A stretch of 64,000 nt of DNA from positions 268,746,057-268,810,056 of the forward strand of contig OY282559.1 in assembly GCA_958295665.1 (NCBI GenBank), read 5' to 3'. How positions within the stretch are numbered: position 1 is the first letter of the stretch; each line of letters begins with the position of its first letter. Positions 55,225 through 64,000 of the stretch are shown here, piece after piece. The position numbers were made by a program, and so were the translations under genes. This DNA comes from Tipula vernalis. Lineage: Eukaryota > Arthropoda > Insecta > Diptera > Tipulidae. The notes under the pieces were generated by a model. The model was given only the letters and a program-made list of their open reading frames with translations, searched no databases and was not told the origin of the DNA.

Positions 55225-57790
55225 TCGGGACAATAAACAGAAAGCCGAGTACGATTACAAAGAACGAAATCCGTGATAAGACCAGAAATAGTAACGAGAG
55301 AAGCCATTAATCCAGAGATTCGATATCGACTGAAAGCTGGTAACAGAGAAAGCGTAGCTGTCCAGGGAGAGTGCGATATTACCGTAAAGATAGGAAGCCT
55401 CAATTTTCGTTATAAGTTTACTTTGGCGAACATTATAGACGAATGCTTCCTTGAGAGATCCTCTGAATAGTGGACCAATGTGCGAAGCTTTGCTTACGCA
55501 TGTGTGGATGGGTAGGCTGGGAGCATGAATGTGGAATATTAGAGCCAACAACAGGAATATACCGAACAGGACTACTGTAGGGAAAAACACTAACATCACT
55601 CGGAGCAAGCATTCCTGTCCGAATAATAAACATAAGCGAACAAGCTAAACTTCTAAAGTCCGGTGTCTCCCTCGGAAATCAATTCAAAGATTATGACAGC
55701 ATTTAAAAGGCGAACAGTTCGCGTTGGCAGTATGAATGTTGTCAGAATACGCCGAGGTTCCAAGCAGCGAGAATGAATACGGCCGAATGGAGGTGGTAGA
55801 GCACAGAATCAAAACGGAAAGTACATCACCAATTCGACAGGCACCCAGAAGACTGCCATTGGCTAAACAAGAGAAGGCGGGCCGAATGAAGAAAGGGATA
55901 AAATCAACAATCCATGGACTTCATCGGTAGTTCTAGTGCAAAAGAAAGACGGGTCAATGAGTTTTTGCATAGATTACGAAAAACTAAACGATGTCACGAG
56001 AGAAGGACAGCTACCCATTACCCAGGATAGATGATAGACAGACTATCAGAATCAACGTTATGCAGCATCCTACACTTGAAGATGGATATCGGCAAGTTGC
56101 GATTCAAGAAAAAGACCGAGAGAAAGCAGCATTTTTTACGGGTACCGGTCTATTGCAATTCACCGTTATGCCATTTAGCTACGCTCGAGAGACTAATGGA
56201 GCAAATTTTAAGAGGGCTGTACTGAAAGACATGTGTCTCGTTTACCTAGACGACATCATTTTGTAGGGTGTTACGATGTATCAAGGCTGCGGGAATGAAA
56301 GTGAGCTAAGACAAGTGTGCACTTGTCAAGAACGAAGTGAAGTATTTGGGGCATATCGTGTCGGAGAAAGGAATTCGCAGTGATTCAGGAAAAAATAGAA
56401 GCAGTGCGATGTTGACCAGTGCCGAGGAATGTGCATGAGGTTATAAGCTTCCTGGGACTCTATACGTACTAAAGGAGACTTGTCGCAAACTTTACGTATA
56501 CAGCTGCCAACGTGAGAATTGGAGGTGCTTTGTCTAAACAACATGGAGCGGAAGAACGAATGATTTGCTACTTCAGCAGAATCCTATCCAGATCAAAAAG
56601 AAATTGCGTTAAATATTGCCACAAATACCTGTATGGACAACAATTTCCAATTCAAACGGACCACGCTGCTTTAAAATGGCTAATGCAATTTAAAGAGCCA
56701 GAAGGACAGGTGGTGCGATGGATAGAACGGCTGCAAAACTACACCTTCAACATCGAACACAGAAAAGGTAGAGTGTACGGTAATGCAGATAGTCGATTAG
56801 GGAAACCTTGCGCATCAAGATGTGGAAAAAGCAGCAATTGAGAAAAAGAAAGGCATCAGTAGGCTTAACCGAATTAGCGTGGAGATGCCGAAAGGGTAGA
56901 CAGCGAAGAGTGTTGCCGAAGAGCAGGAGAAGGATACGACGCGTGCTTCAGTAAGAGCTTGGATTAGGAAAGGAGGGAAACCTGTATGGTACGAGATATT
57001 CTAGACTTGTCCAACGCTAAAAGGCTATTGGGCGCAGTCTTAAATGAAGTACACAGTACCACACTTGCGCAGCTAGCAAAAGACCATCAAGGCGAACCCG
57101 AGGCAGAATGCAGCAGTACAACGTAGGAGGTCGGTTGGTGGGAATCGATACATCCTTGTATGTAAGTGGGCGGCCAAACCAGGAAGGACAAGCAATGGCC
57201 GGAGAATTCTTAAACAACTGGATCGGCATATATGGAGTACCGTTGGAGCTTCATTCGGATCAAGATCGTACTTTTGAGTCAAATGTGATCCAAAGGATAT
57301 GAAAAGTGTTCGGTATTAAAAAGACAAGGACGATCCGATGGAATGGTCGAGCGATTCAACCATATCTTAGAAGAGCACCTGACAAAAGTAGTTGGATCAA
57401 ATCAGAAGAACTGGGATCGGCATATTCCCCTGTTTATGATAGATTATCGTAGTGCAGTACACAATGCCACGAGGATTACACCCTAAACAGACCTCTTTGG
57501 AAAGGAAATACGACTGCCGTGCGATATTGAAATTGGAGTACCAGAATTAACTCCCAAAGGAACCGAGAACTACCTAAGCGGCTTTAGAAACAAAATGGCT
57601 GAGATCCATGAGCATGTTCGAAGGAATGTCAAATTGAACAGCGACCGATCAAAGGTGCGGTACGATCTTAGAGCAAACGAAAAGGAAAGGCAAAGAAAGG
57701 AAAGCAAAATCAAAAGATTGATATTCGACTATAGTTTCTGGGATCCCTTTTGTGTAGACATCGAACGGTCAGCGATATAAATAACAGGCA
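55225..57790 (+). pseudogene. Gypsy pol relic: protease end, RT, RNase H, integrase
   Basis: The protease/linker end is at 55273-55470 (AVQGECDITVKIGSLNFRYK, FTLANIIDECFL). RT pieces are VEHRIKTESTSPIRQAPRRL (55797), DSYPLPRIDD (56004), AFFTGTGLLQFTVMPF and CLVYLDDIIL (about 56235-56265, catalytic DD present). RNase H is at 56512-56841 (IGGALSKQHG, CYFSRILSRSKRN, IQTDHAALKWLM, RWIERLQNYTFNIEHRKG). Integrase starts near 57170 (RPNQEGQAMAGEFLNNWIGI, YGVPLELHSDQDRTFESNV), has a stop, and continues frame-shifted to 57595-57700. Many indels occur, and no LTR is recognised. The lineage differs from the 25-28 kb Gypsy. Confidence 0.8.
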
Positions 57791-57870
57791 ATATATATAC
57801 GGCATGTGTTCAACAAAAATCAAAAGATTGATATTCGACTATAGTTTCTGAGATCTCTATTGTATAATTT
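57707..57870. repeat. Left inverted-repeat arm around Helitron relic
   Basis: Two tandem copies of ATCAAAAGATTGATATTCGA plus CTATAGTTTCTGGGAT (57707 and 57818, period about 110 bp) with GATATAAATAACAGGCAATA between. The whole block is inverted at 59199-59440. It lies directly at the end of the Gypsy pol relic. Confidence 0.75.
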
Positions 57871-57929
57871 CTATTGAATAATTTTTTATAAAATATCACG
57901 AATGATTTCAAGTGCAAATTGTTTTGTTC

Positions 57930-58640
57930 ATGTTAAATGTTCAAGTTTCCAAACCCTGGTAATGGTAATTTAAGGCGCTGTGAACTGAACGGCTACCTTT
58001 TAGCAAAGTTGGTGCTATTCCTGTTGTGGCGAATGGTATTACCATTTGTCCAATACAACTATTAAAATGTATCAACATATTGTAAAGGTTTATAAGACTG
58101 CATTTTCCTAGGCCACCTAAGGAGAAACGGCCCCCTGATTATTCTCGAAATCTACGTATAGCGAAAATAATATTTGTCAATGCTGTCAACTGCTGCGGAT
58201 TCAAATTTCGAATGCGAGTTTCTGCTTTCTCTTTCTTCTCAAGTACGTTGAATTGTGTAGGAATATTCTGAGTTTCCGTCGATTGAGGTAGACCAAACTT
58301 AACACCCTCAGAACCATGTTGACGCAGCACAATAAATTACATGTCGCTTCACCGTCATAATCTCGCAAAACACTTAAAGCCAAATCCAACTTGAATTTAT
58401 CCCAAAGAACCACAGCATTGATAGGATTGCAGAAAATAAAAATTAATGCAAAGCTTGCCTCATTTGGTATGATATTTGAAAAAAATAATGCTTCGTCTAA
58501 ACATTTCTCCCAGTCTTCTTCTAAGTTTCCAACGAATATCGATGAAACGCTGTTTCCTTCAAGTTTGAATGATGAACTTACAGTCTTATTATTGCATACG
58601 ATCTGTCGTGCATTATTGGTGTCTCTAGCAAACAGCATAT
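57930..58640 (-). pseudogene. Helitron helicase fragment
   Basis: Minus strand from 58640: LEEDWEKCLDEALFFSNIIP, ASFALIFIFCNPINAVVLWD, KFKLDLA, then GVKFGLPQSTE and the start of the PIF1-type helicase RNLNPQQLTALTNIIFAI (about 58200-58150). Beyond it are a decayed Walker A area (GGLGKCSLINLYNML where GGPGGTGKT-F is expected) and ATTGIAPTLLKGSRSVHSA, LKLPLP (about 58020-57960), the motif Ia region. This matches the block upstream of and into the helicase of RepHel proteins. The Rep nuclease and the later helicase motifs are absent. Confidence 0.65.
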
Positions 58641-59198
58641 TGCTTCTGGTGCATTCACTTATCTATAATCGATGTAATTGGCAATGTCATCATGAATTTA
58701 GCGTTGTTGTTCTTCGTTCAAGATATCAACGTTGGTGTAATAAAATCTCCTGTAATATATTTAACTGCCTTCAATGATGCAAGTGACAATTATATTTCAA
58801 TTATTGACAATTATTTGCGATGGTCGTATCCTAGAATTCCTAAAGGAAGATTTTCTGGCATTTATTATTTTGCAAGCATGGAGCATGTGGATTGTCGGGA
58901 CCGCATGGTTCATGTATCATACAATGGGAAATAAAAAAACTCATATTAAAAATGCAACTAAAATTTCGGTAAGAATGAAAGCGAAAATCGCATATGATTA
59001 AACCGAACACAAATTACGAATGTGTAGTGTAAGTGTCTCAAAAAAATTAAAGAAGTACACATTTGAAACAAACATGAAGTGCAAACATATTTTCAAATAT
59101 TGAATATTTTAAAACATACCTGGTAAAATGAGAGATATACATTGATTATGTAAAATAAAATATTAACTTTGAAATTATTTAATTGGGAGGTTTTGTTT
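58641..59198. other. AT-rich interior of the inverted-repeat unit
   Basis: Short frames on the plus strand (58692-59001) show no family motif. Together with the Helitron fragment it is enclosed by the inverted arms. Confidence 0.4.
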
Positions 59199-59440
59199 TT
59201 GCCTGTTATTTATATCGCCAACCCCTAGGATCGATCATGTGACATTTTACGTTTAAGGCCTATACAATAGAGATGCCAGAAACTACAGTCGAATATCAAT
59301 CTTTTGATTTTTGTTGAACATATTTCGTCATTGAAATTTGATGCAACATGCCGCATATATATTGCCTGTTATTTATATCGCTGACTTCTAGGATCTACCG
59401 TGTGACATTTTACGTTCAAGGCCTATACAATTCTGCCGTC
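59199..59440. repeat. Right inverted-repeat arm
   Basis: Two tandem copies of TTGCCTGTTATTTATATCGC (59199 and 59362, period about 163 bp) with GTGACATTTTACGTTTAAGG and TATACAATAGAGAT. The stretch TCGAATATCAATCTTTTGAT mirrors the left arm at 57707-57870. It has extra sequence relative to the left arm, so one side has lost or gained a segment. Confidence 0.75.
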
Positions 59441-59858
59441 CTAGAATCAAACGCGGTATCTACAAAAAATTGGAAATTGAGTTTATGGTTTTCTTAGAAA
59501 CCTGGCATGTTATTCCACCTATTTACCGACGGAAAACTCAGTATCTACATTATTTCTTCCTAAAACACGCATCATTTTATCGTATCTTTCTAAAATTTCT
59601 ACCTTTTCTAAGCACGAATGGGGTATCTACATTAGCCCTGTTGATTTTGTGGGGTGTTTTTTATCTTTTTTGTGCTTCATCTGGGATCGATTCCGTATCT
59701 AAAAAAAATGATTTTGCCCATTTAAGGAAATTTTTTGGATGTAATTTAGAGGTTGCCACAGTCAATTTTTACTAAACATTTTGAAGTAGGCGCTTGTCGT
59801 GATTTGTGGTCATAGTCATTTCAAATTCTTTGTTTTGTTTAAAAAGTTTTTCGACAAT

Positions 59859-60476
59859 ATGAGTAGAAAATTTTGGTTACTTGGTTCTCCCGTAGAATCA
59901 TTTGCTGAAATCAAAGAATTGCCAAAAAATAGTGATGTTTTGCGCCTCTTCTTGTTTTATCATATGTGTGAAAAAAGAACAGTTTCTGAGAGTGCGAACA
60001 AAACAGTGGCTGCAACAATCGGGAGCTGGAAGAAACTTGATTTAAAAACAGCTGAACACCGGAACATGGTTATAAAATTCAAAAAACTCCACAAGTCTTG
60101 GTATATTTTGAAAAAGCACAAAAAATTAGCTTCTTCCAAGAAAACGGAATTCGTAAACAGTTTGTCATGTCTTTTTAACGTGGGTCATAAAGACATCGCC
60201 ATTCGTTTAGCAAACTCACCGAAACTTTTATGTTTTTATAATTGTAATAAAGACAATAAACGGTGCTCATACGCTGCACAATTCAACGCTGAATTCGGGA
60301 ATAACTCTTCAGTAGAAGCACAAGCCAGTGTAAGTCAGATTAGATGTGAATGTTCAGGACCCAGGAATATCGAAATGTCTGAAGAATCTAGCAGTGAATC
60401 GAGTTCGTCGTCTGAGAGTTCTTATTGCCCGTCACCTGAACCCAAGAAGAGACGGATCGCCAAAAAAAACCTCTGA
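59859..60476 (+). CDS. N-terminal half of an unnamed transposase-like family
   Basis: A clean 205-codon frame from the ATG at 59859 encodes MSRKFWLLGSPVESFAEIKE, LPKNSDVLRLFLFYHMCEKR and SANKTVAATIGSWKKL, then KFKKLHKSWYILKKHKKLAS, FVNSLSCLFNVGHKDIAIRL and a serine/glutamate-rich basic tail SSSESSSSSESSYCPSPEPK. I recall this arrangement (WLLG-x-P, a helical block, then FDIAH-like, then an acidic/basic linker) from the first half of large transposon-like proteins in aphids, hydra and other animals. The normal protein continues past the present stop, and the continuation is found in other frames just downstream. So this is either the intact first part of a dead element or, less likely, a domesticated short protein. 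Confidence 0.55.
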   Translation: MSRKFWLLGSPVESFAEIKELPKNSDVLRLFLFYHMCEKRTVSESANKTVAATIGSWKKLDLKTAEHRNMVIKFKKLHKSWYILKKHKKLASSKKTEFVNSLSCLFNVGHKDIAIRLANSPKLLCFYNCNKDNKRCSYAAQFNAEFGNNSSVEAQASVSQIRCECSGPRNIEMSEESSSESSSSSESSYCPSPEPKKRRIAKKNL

Positions 60477-61110
60477 ATTCATTCGTTTGTAATACTGCCG
60501 ATCGAGCAAAATTATCAAATGGTCAAATGGCATACGTTGTCGGAACAGCGGCTTCCACCTTCGGCCATTCGATAGACGAGGTATCTGGCTCTGTGAGCAC
60601 AATTAGAAGACATCGTATGAAATAACGAGAAGAATGGCGAGTGTGGATAGAATGACGGTCATTGTTACTGGGTTTCGGATCGAGCAAATTCTTGGAATCC
60701 CAAAGATACCGTCAGGAACAAGTAAAGTCATGGCGGACAACTTAAATAATTTGATTCAAGAACACAACTTACTAACTGGGCGTTATAAGGGAGCTGGCGT
60801 ACGTTTGGAAAGACTTTTGGGGCTCGCGAGCCGCATTGCGCAAGATTAAATAACTAGAATTTTTTATTTCGCTTGTAGACACCACGTTTTGGAGCTCATA
60901 GCATCGGCTGCATTCAATACTTTATTTGAAAAGTCAACTGGCCCAAATATCCAACTGTTTCAGAGATTTAGGAAGGAGTGGGATTCTGAAGGAATATCCC
61001 GAGAGGAGTATAAGTCAGCAATCCTGGACGATCAATTGAGTGATCGTGTGACAGAAATAAGACGTCAAACAACGCTCGTTGTAGAGGAGCGAAAAATAAA
61101 TAAAACATAA
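60477..61110 (+). pseudogene. C-terminal half of the same transposase-like family
   Basis: After the stop the frame shifts and reads NSFVCNTADRAKLSNGQMAY, TAASTFGHSIDEVSGSVSTI and RRHRMK (60482-60624). Then 60634-60849 gives DRMTVIVTGFRIEQILGIPK, SGTSKVMADNLNNLIQEHN, and TGRYKGAGVRLERLLGL, and 60849-61110 gives ACRHHVLELIASAAFNTLFE, TGPNIQLFQRFRKEWDSEGI. The pattern V-S-GxxxxQLLGVPK, a DTTASNTG-like box (mostly deleted) and CRHH-x-ELxL is shared by animal transposon-like proteins I know only as uncharacterised. Stops and a small deletion of the DTTA box make it dead. Confidence 0.55.
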
Positions 61111-61264
61111 CCTACAATTTTCTTTTTTCTTGTTTTACCCAAAATTGTCGTAAAAAAAGCCGCGAATTAACTAAATTCGATATAAAATTATAAAATTCGT
61201 GTCGAAGTGATTATTTTAGTGGATTAGTGTTTAGTGAGAAAAGTTGTCAGTGTATGAAAATTGT

Positions 61265-61489
61265 ATGAAAATGTCTCGATTCGATAAAATTACCGATACA
61301 TTTAATTTATGTGCGACCAAATTATTCAGTGAAATACAGAAATCATTACCGTCCGATAAAACATTCACGCGGAATTTAATCGAATGCAAGGATGATATGA
61401 TATTTGGGTGGAATTCAAGCGATATGAATTTTATGGTGTTGAATTGGCGTATGGCCTGTCTGAAAGATGGCAAAGAGGTTAAATATAAG
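61265..61489 (+). CDS. Putative first coding exon of a nucleoporin Nup88-like gene
   Basis: From the ATG at 61265 (or 61271) the exon encodes about 75 residues, including SRFDKITDTFNLCATKLFSE, IQKSLPSDKTFTRNLIECKD and DMIFGWNSSDMNFMVLNWRM, and ends KEVKYK at AAG|GTAAGT (donor at 61490). The order RNLxxCKDDxxFxWxxxDxNFxVLNWR resembles the start of Nup88 (Drosophila members only), a nuclear pore subunit; the match is from memory of the human N-terminus (RNVVFG...LWDGEDSSFLVVRLR). Codon use and a strong donor differ from the transposon relics around it. The 5' UTR would lie just upstream. Other exons are outside the window or unrecognised. Confidence 0.4.
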
Positions 61490-64000
61490 GTAAGTGGTTT
61501 TTTGATTTTTTGTTTTGTTTTGAGGTTATGTAATGCTGGAGTTTAGGTTTTATGATTTTTTTAAAGTTTATTCGATGACAAATTACATTACAGCGGGAGG
61601 TATTACAGTTTTGTAACATAATTGACTGAAACTTTACTAAGGATATCCACGCAATGCACAATAGGCCTCAATGGTAGCAGTGCTCTGGGCTGCATACACC
61701 CACCCTTTTAGAAAAAAAAAAAAAAAAGGATATCCAAATAGTTTCGTTGCGCCACCTGTATTTTTTATTTTTATTTTGTTTCCTGTACACTTCCTAATAA
61801 AGCAGCGGATGAAATGGATCAATTGTGTTTGTGTAAGATTTGTATTCATATTATGCATAATGATTAATGATCCTCTCAAATGAATTCGTTCTTACAAACA
61901 ATTATTTAAGGAAGATTATAATTTTGAAAAAGGGTAAAACTAAACGTTATTATCATTTTCGGTTCAGCATTGATTAAAATTTATTGGTTTCGTGAACTAA
62001 TTAAGTAAATAATTACATGGAATGGGCGACTTTGTATAACAAATTGTAAAAAAATTTGAAAGCTTTGGATTTGGAGGTCAAACTTATAAATATGTACAGG
62101 GTTTTATCGAACTATTTTACAAAACTTGACACGATGTAAAGGACCACAGCCGTAAACCGCTGTATTGTAAAAATAACATGTAATGTAAGATTCGTAAAAA
62201 TATGTATGGATTTATTAGACTTATTTGTAATACACTGATCATGATTCTATATTTGGATATTAATAGTACAATAAAAAGAGGCGGCTGGTCCGAAGAAATT
62301 CAGAGTTTTTGCCAACGTCATTGTTCTTATCTCTTTGCCAACAACTTTTAGGCAACATACATTTTAGTTGGTATTTTCATACATCACGCCACCACATATA
62401 AACACTTCTAATTTATATTGATAAAGAAGCAGAAAGGAAACTAACGACCTACACCTCGTGATACCTACATTCTATATACTTCCTATACTTCACAAAGCTA
62501 ATTGTACTAAGATATTAGTCCAACTTACAGAACTTTAAAATTTTTCGGCTGATTTATTAAAATTTGGAATATTATGATCTAATTAATTTTATTAAATGGC
62601 AGAATATCTCACAAAGATATGTACTGATAAGTTTGTTCGTAGTTTCATTTTTTACAAATAAGTATTAAAATAAATGTGGCGGAGGGAATAATTGCGGATA
62701 GACGATCAATGATATAGAACCCTATAAAATATTTTTAATGAATTTTTTTTTTGATTTTTTGAAATTTTGTTTAAATTCAGGCTATTTCAGCATATTCAAC
62801 AGCCACTTCAAACAGATCAATGGGATGCGGAAATTCGATACGAAATATTTTTAGTCAGACGAAGATAGTACACCGAAATTAAACCAAGCTCATGCCACTG
62901 TGTTGTGTCAGCGTTCCTTTGATACACCAATTTCAGTTCAATTATCGTTTCTTTTTTGGAAATGGCCCCTGTAATTGGGAATCAGGGAGGTTTTGTTAAC
63001 GGGAAAGGTGATTTGAATAGACTTGGCAAAAGTTTATTCGATGATCATTGAATTGGTATCAGAGTTTCCTAGGTACCAGTCTTTAATACGTCAAGTTTGA
63101 AATTCGACGATGGGGTTCACAATGTTTTGATTGTTTGACCGCTTTTCCATTGCACGACACTGTAATGATGTGTCTGTGACGATGTCGTTGGATCGCAAAT
63201 TGCGTAGATGTGTATGCAACGTTTTTCCGTTTCACGATACATCACCGAGTCCGGTATTGACATACGGATATTTTTTGCCGGACGATGGATCAATGACGCC
63301 GTGATCCCCTGTTGTGTCGGTCCGATAATTGTTTTATAGTCTGACGGATATTTTTCTTTAATTGTGGGTCACAGTTTTTAGCCTTGGATGCAGTAAGTGC
63401 AAGAGGTACTTGAAATGGTATACTACATTACATTGCAAGAATATTTGAGGTAGTGATGAAAACGTTTCAGCATTTTTTGGTTGCTGAATTTAATTATGGT
63501 ATAAGTCAACCTTAGTTGTTCAAGTATTTTTGTCTGATGGTGTGGTTGTTATAAATTATACTTAATTATATATAATTGTTAGATCGCCTCCAAGCTACAG
63601 AAATATTGGTGAAGTCTCGCTCAACACCCAGAAACTCCAAGCATCTAGCAGCTATGTAGCGTAGAAATTGTATTGTCTTGTGATATCTACTCGTATGTTA
63701 TTTTATTTAGTACTAACTAATTTATATAAGTTAATTTCTATTAATTAAGTAGTAAAGCAATTTAGTTTTCAGACTAACCTGGGAAACTTTATTTGAGTTG
63801 TATTAGTGAATATAGGTACATGTAGTACTTAACTAAACAATAAATATTCTAAACCTTTTGCATAGTATATAATAAGTAATTTAAGCATTATTAATATCCT
63901 TTTGCAAGATCTTTAGGAAATTGTCGATTAGTTTAATTTAATAGTATGGTTAAATATATAAAATATACATTTTTTCAGCTTTTTTTTGAATCTAGTTGCA
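61490..64000 (+). other. Probable intron, AT-rich
   Basis: Starting at the GTAAGT donor, no acceptor followed by a credible exon was found to the window end. It contains a small LINE-tail insertion (61650-61725) and, at about 63670, a sentence related to the tandem repeat at 7930-8628. Otherwise I see nothing in it. Confidence 0.4.
61639..61736 (+). mobile_element. 76-bp Loa-type 3' tail insertion with 11-bp TSD
   Basis: AAGGATATCCA at 61639-61649 and 61726-61736 flanks CACAATAGGCCTCAATGGTA, GCAGTGCTCTGGGCTGCATA, CACCCACCCTTTTAG and 15 As. This is the same 3' end as the element at 4190-7916 (7846-7916), truncated at its 5' side to about 61 bp plus the tail. A perfect TSD indicates that the insertion is comparatively recent. 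Confidence 0.9.

Noticed and set aside
1..64000. Bacterial features, CRISPR arrays, tRNA or rRNA genes
   Set aside because: No regularly spaced identical repeats with unique spacers, no cloverleaf signature and no rRNA core sequence were seen; gene structures and transposons are eukaryotic.

Overview
This is eukaryotic, AT-rich, non-coding-dominated DNA, almost certainly from an insect. A dipteran is likely, judging by mini-me/DINE-like GTCY repeats, 17.6-type ATAT-targeting solo LTRs, Loa/I-type non-LTR elements, and MADF-linked Harbinger and piggyBac relatives. No prokaryotic operon, tRNA, rRNA or CRISPR is visible. The window is a transposon graveyard: nearly every long reading frame is a piece of a mobile element, and almost all carry stops, frameshifts or deletions. 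The only good candidate for an ordinary host gene is a first coding exon at 61265-61489, which ends in a clean GTAAGT donor and resembles the N-terminus of nucleoporin Nup88.

Layout. 0.4-3.1 kb: decayed MULE-like transposase, a 2058-2277 hairpin repeat and a Myb/SANT-like gene relic. 3.4-3.7 kb: mini-me-like repeat. 4.19-7.92 kb: near full-length Loa-type retrotransposon with a 13-bp target-site duplication (TSD). 7.9-10.8 kb: tandem repeats, a Loa internal-deletion derivative with a 14-bp TSD, and AT-rich DNA. 10.8-15.7 kb: second RNase H-bearing non-LTR element, minus strand. 16.1-17.2 kb: mini-me-like copies with a 450-bp (GTCTGTCA)n expansion. 19.5-20.0 kb: piggyBac 3' end. 20.355-23.989 kb: complete PIF/Harbinger element with TAA TSD, a nuclease gene and an antisense MADF-type gene. 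25.2-28.4 kb: Gypsy pol joined to a Tc1/IS630-like transposase relic. 28.6-30.5 kb: inverted repeats flanking a USP (deubiquitinase)-like pseudogene. 30.6-30.95 kb: 72-bp minisatellite. 31.3-34.1 kb: piggyBac interrupted by a solo LTR. 34.3-36.3, 38.9-41.0 and 42.0-45.1 kb: three more copies of the non-LTR family; one sits inside a mariner-like inverted-repeat element, and one is interrupted by a Loa fragment, a second solo LTR and a MITE. 46.3-46.7 kb: mariner relic. 47.45-49.5 and 51.6-52.25 kb: other non-LTR relics. 50.9-51.24 kb: Gypsy integrase. 52.3-55.2 kb: low-complexity and palindromic repeat field with a nested MITE. 55.2-57.8 kb: second Gypsy pol. 57.7-59.4 kb: inverted repeats flanking a Helitron helicase relic. 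59.5-61.1 kb: two-part transposase-like family of unnamed type. 61.2-64 kb: putative Nup88 exon and intron with a LINE-tail insertion.

How things work together. The content records successive insertions, so nesting gives relative ages. The most unusual biology is a MULE-type transposase lineage and a USP-like protease lineage that I believe belong to one element family; they are found here as separate relics, the USP one between terminal inverted repeats. The Harbinger element, whose two genes interdigitate on opposite strands, is the other notable system. Assignments come from reading motifs by eye. No database search was run, and exact element edges are certain only where a TSD is given.
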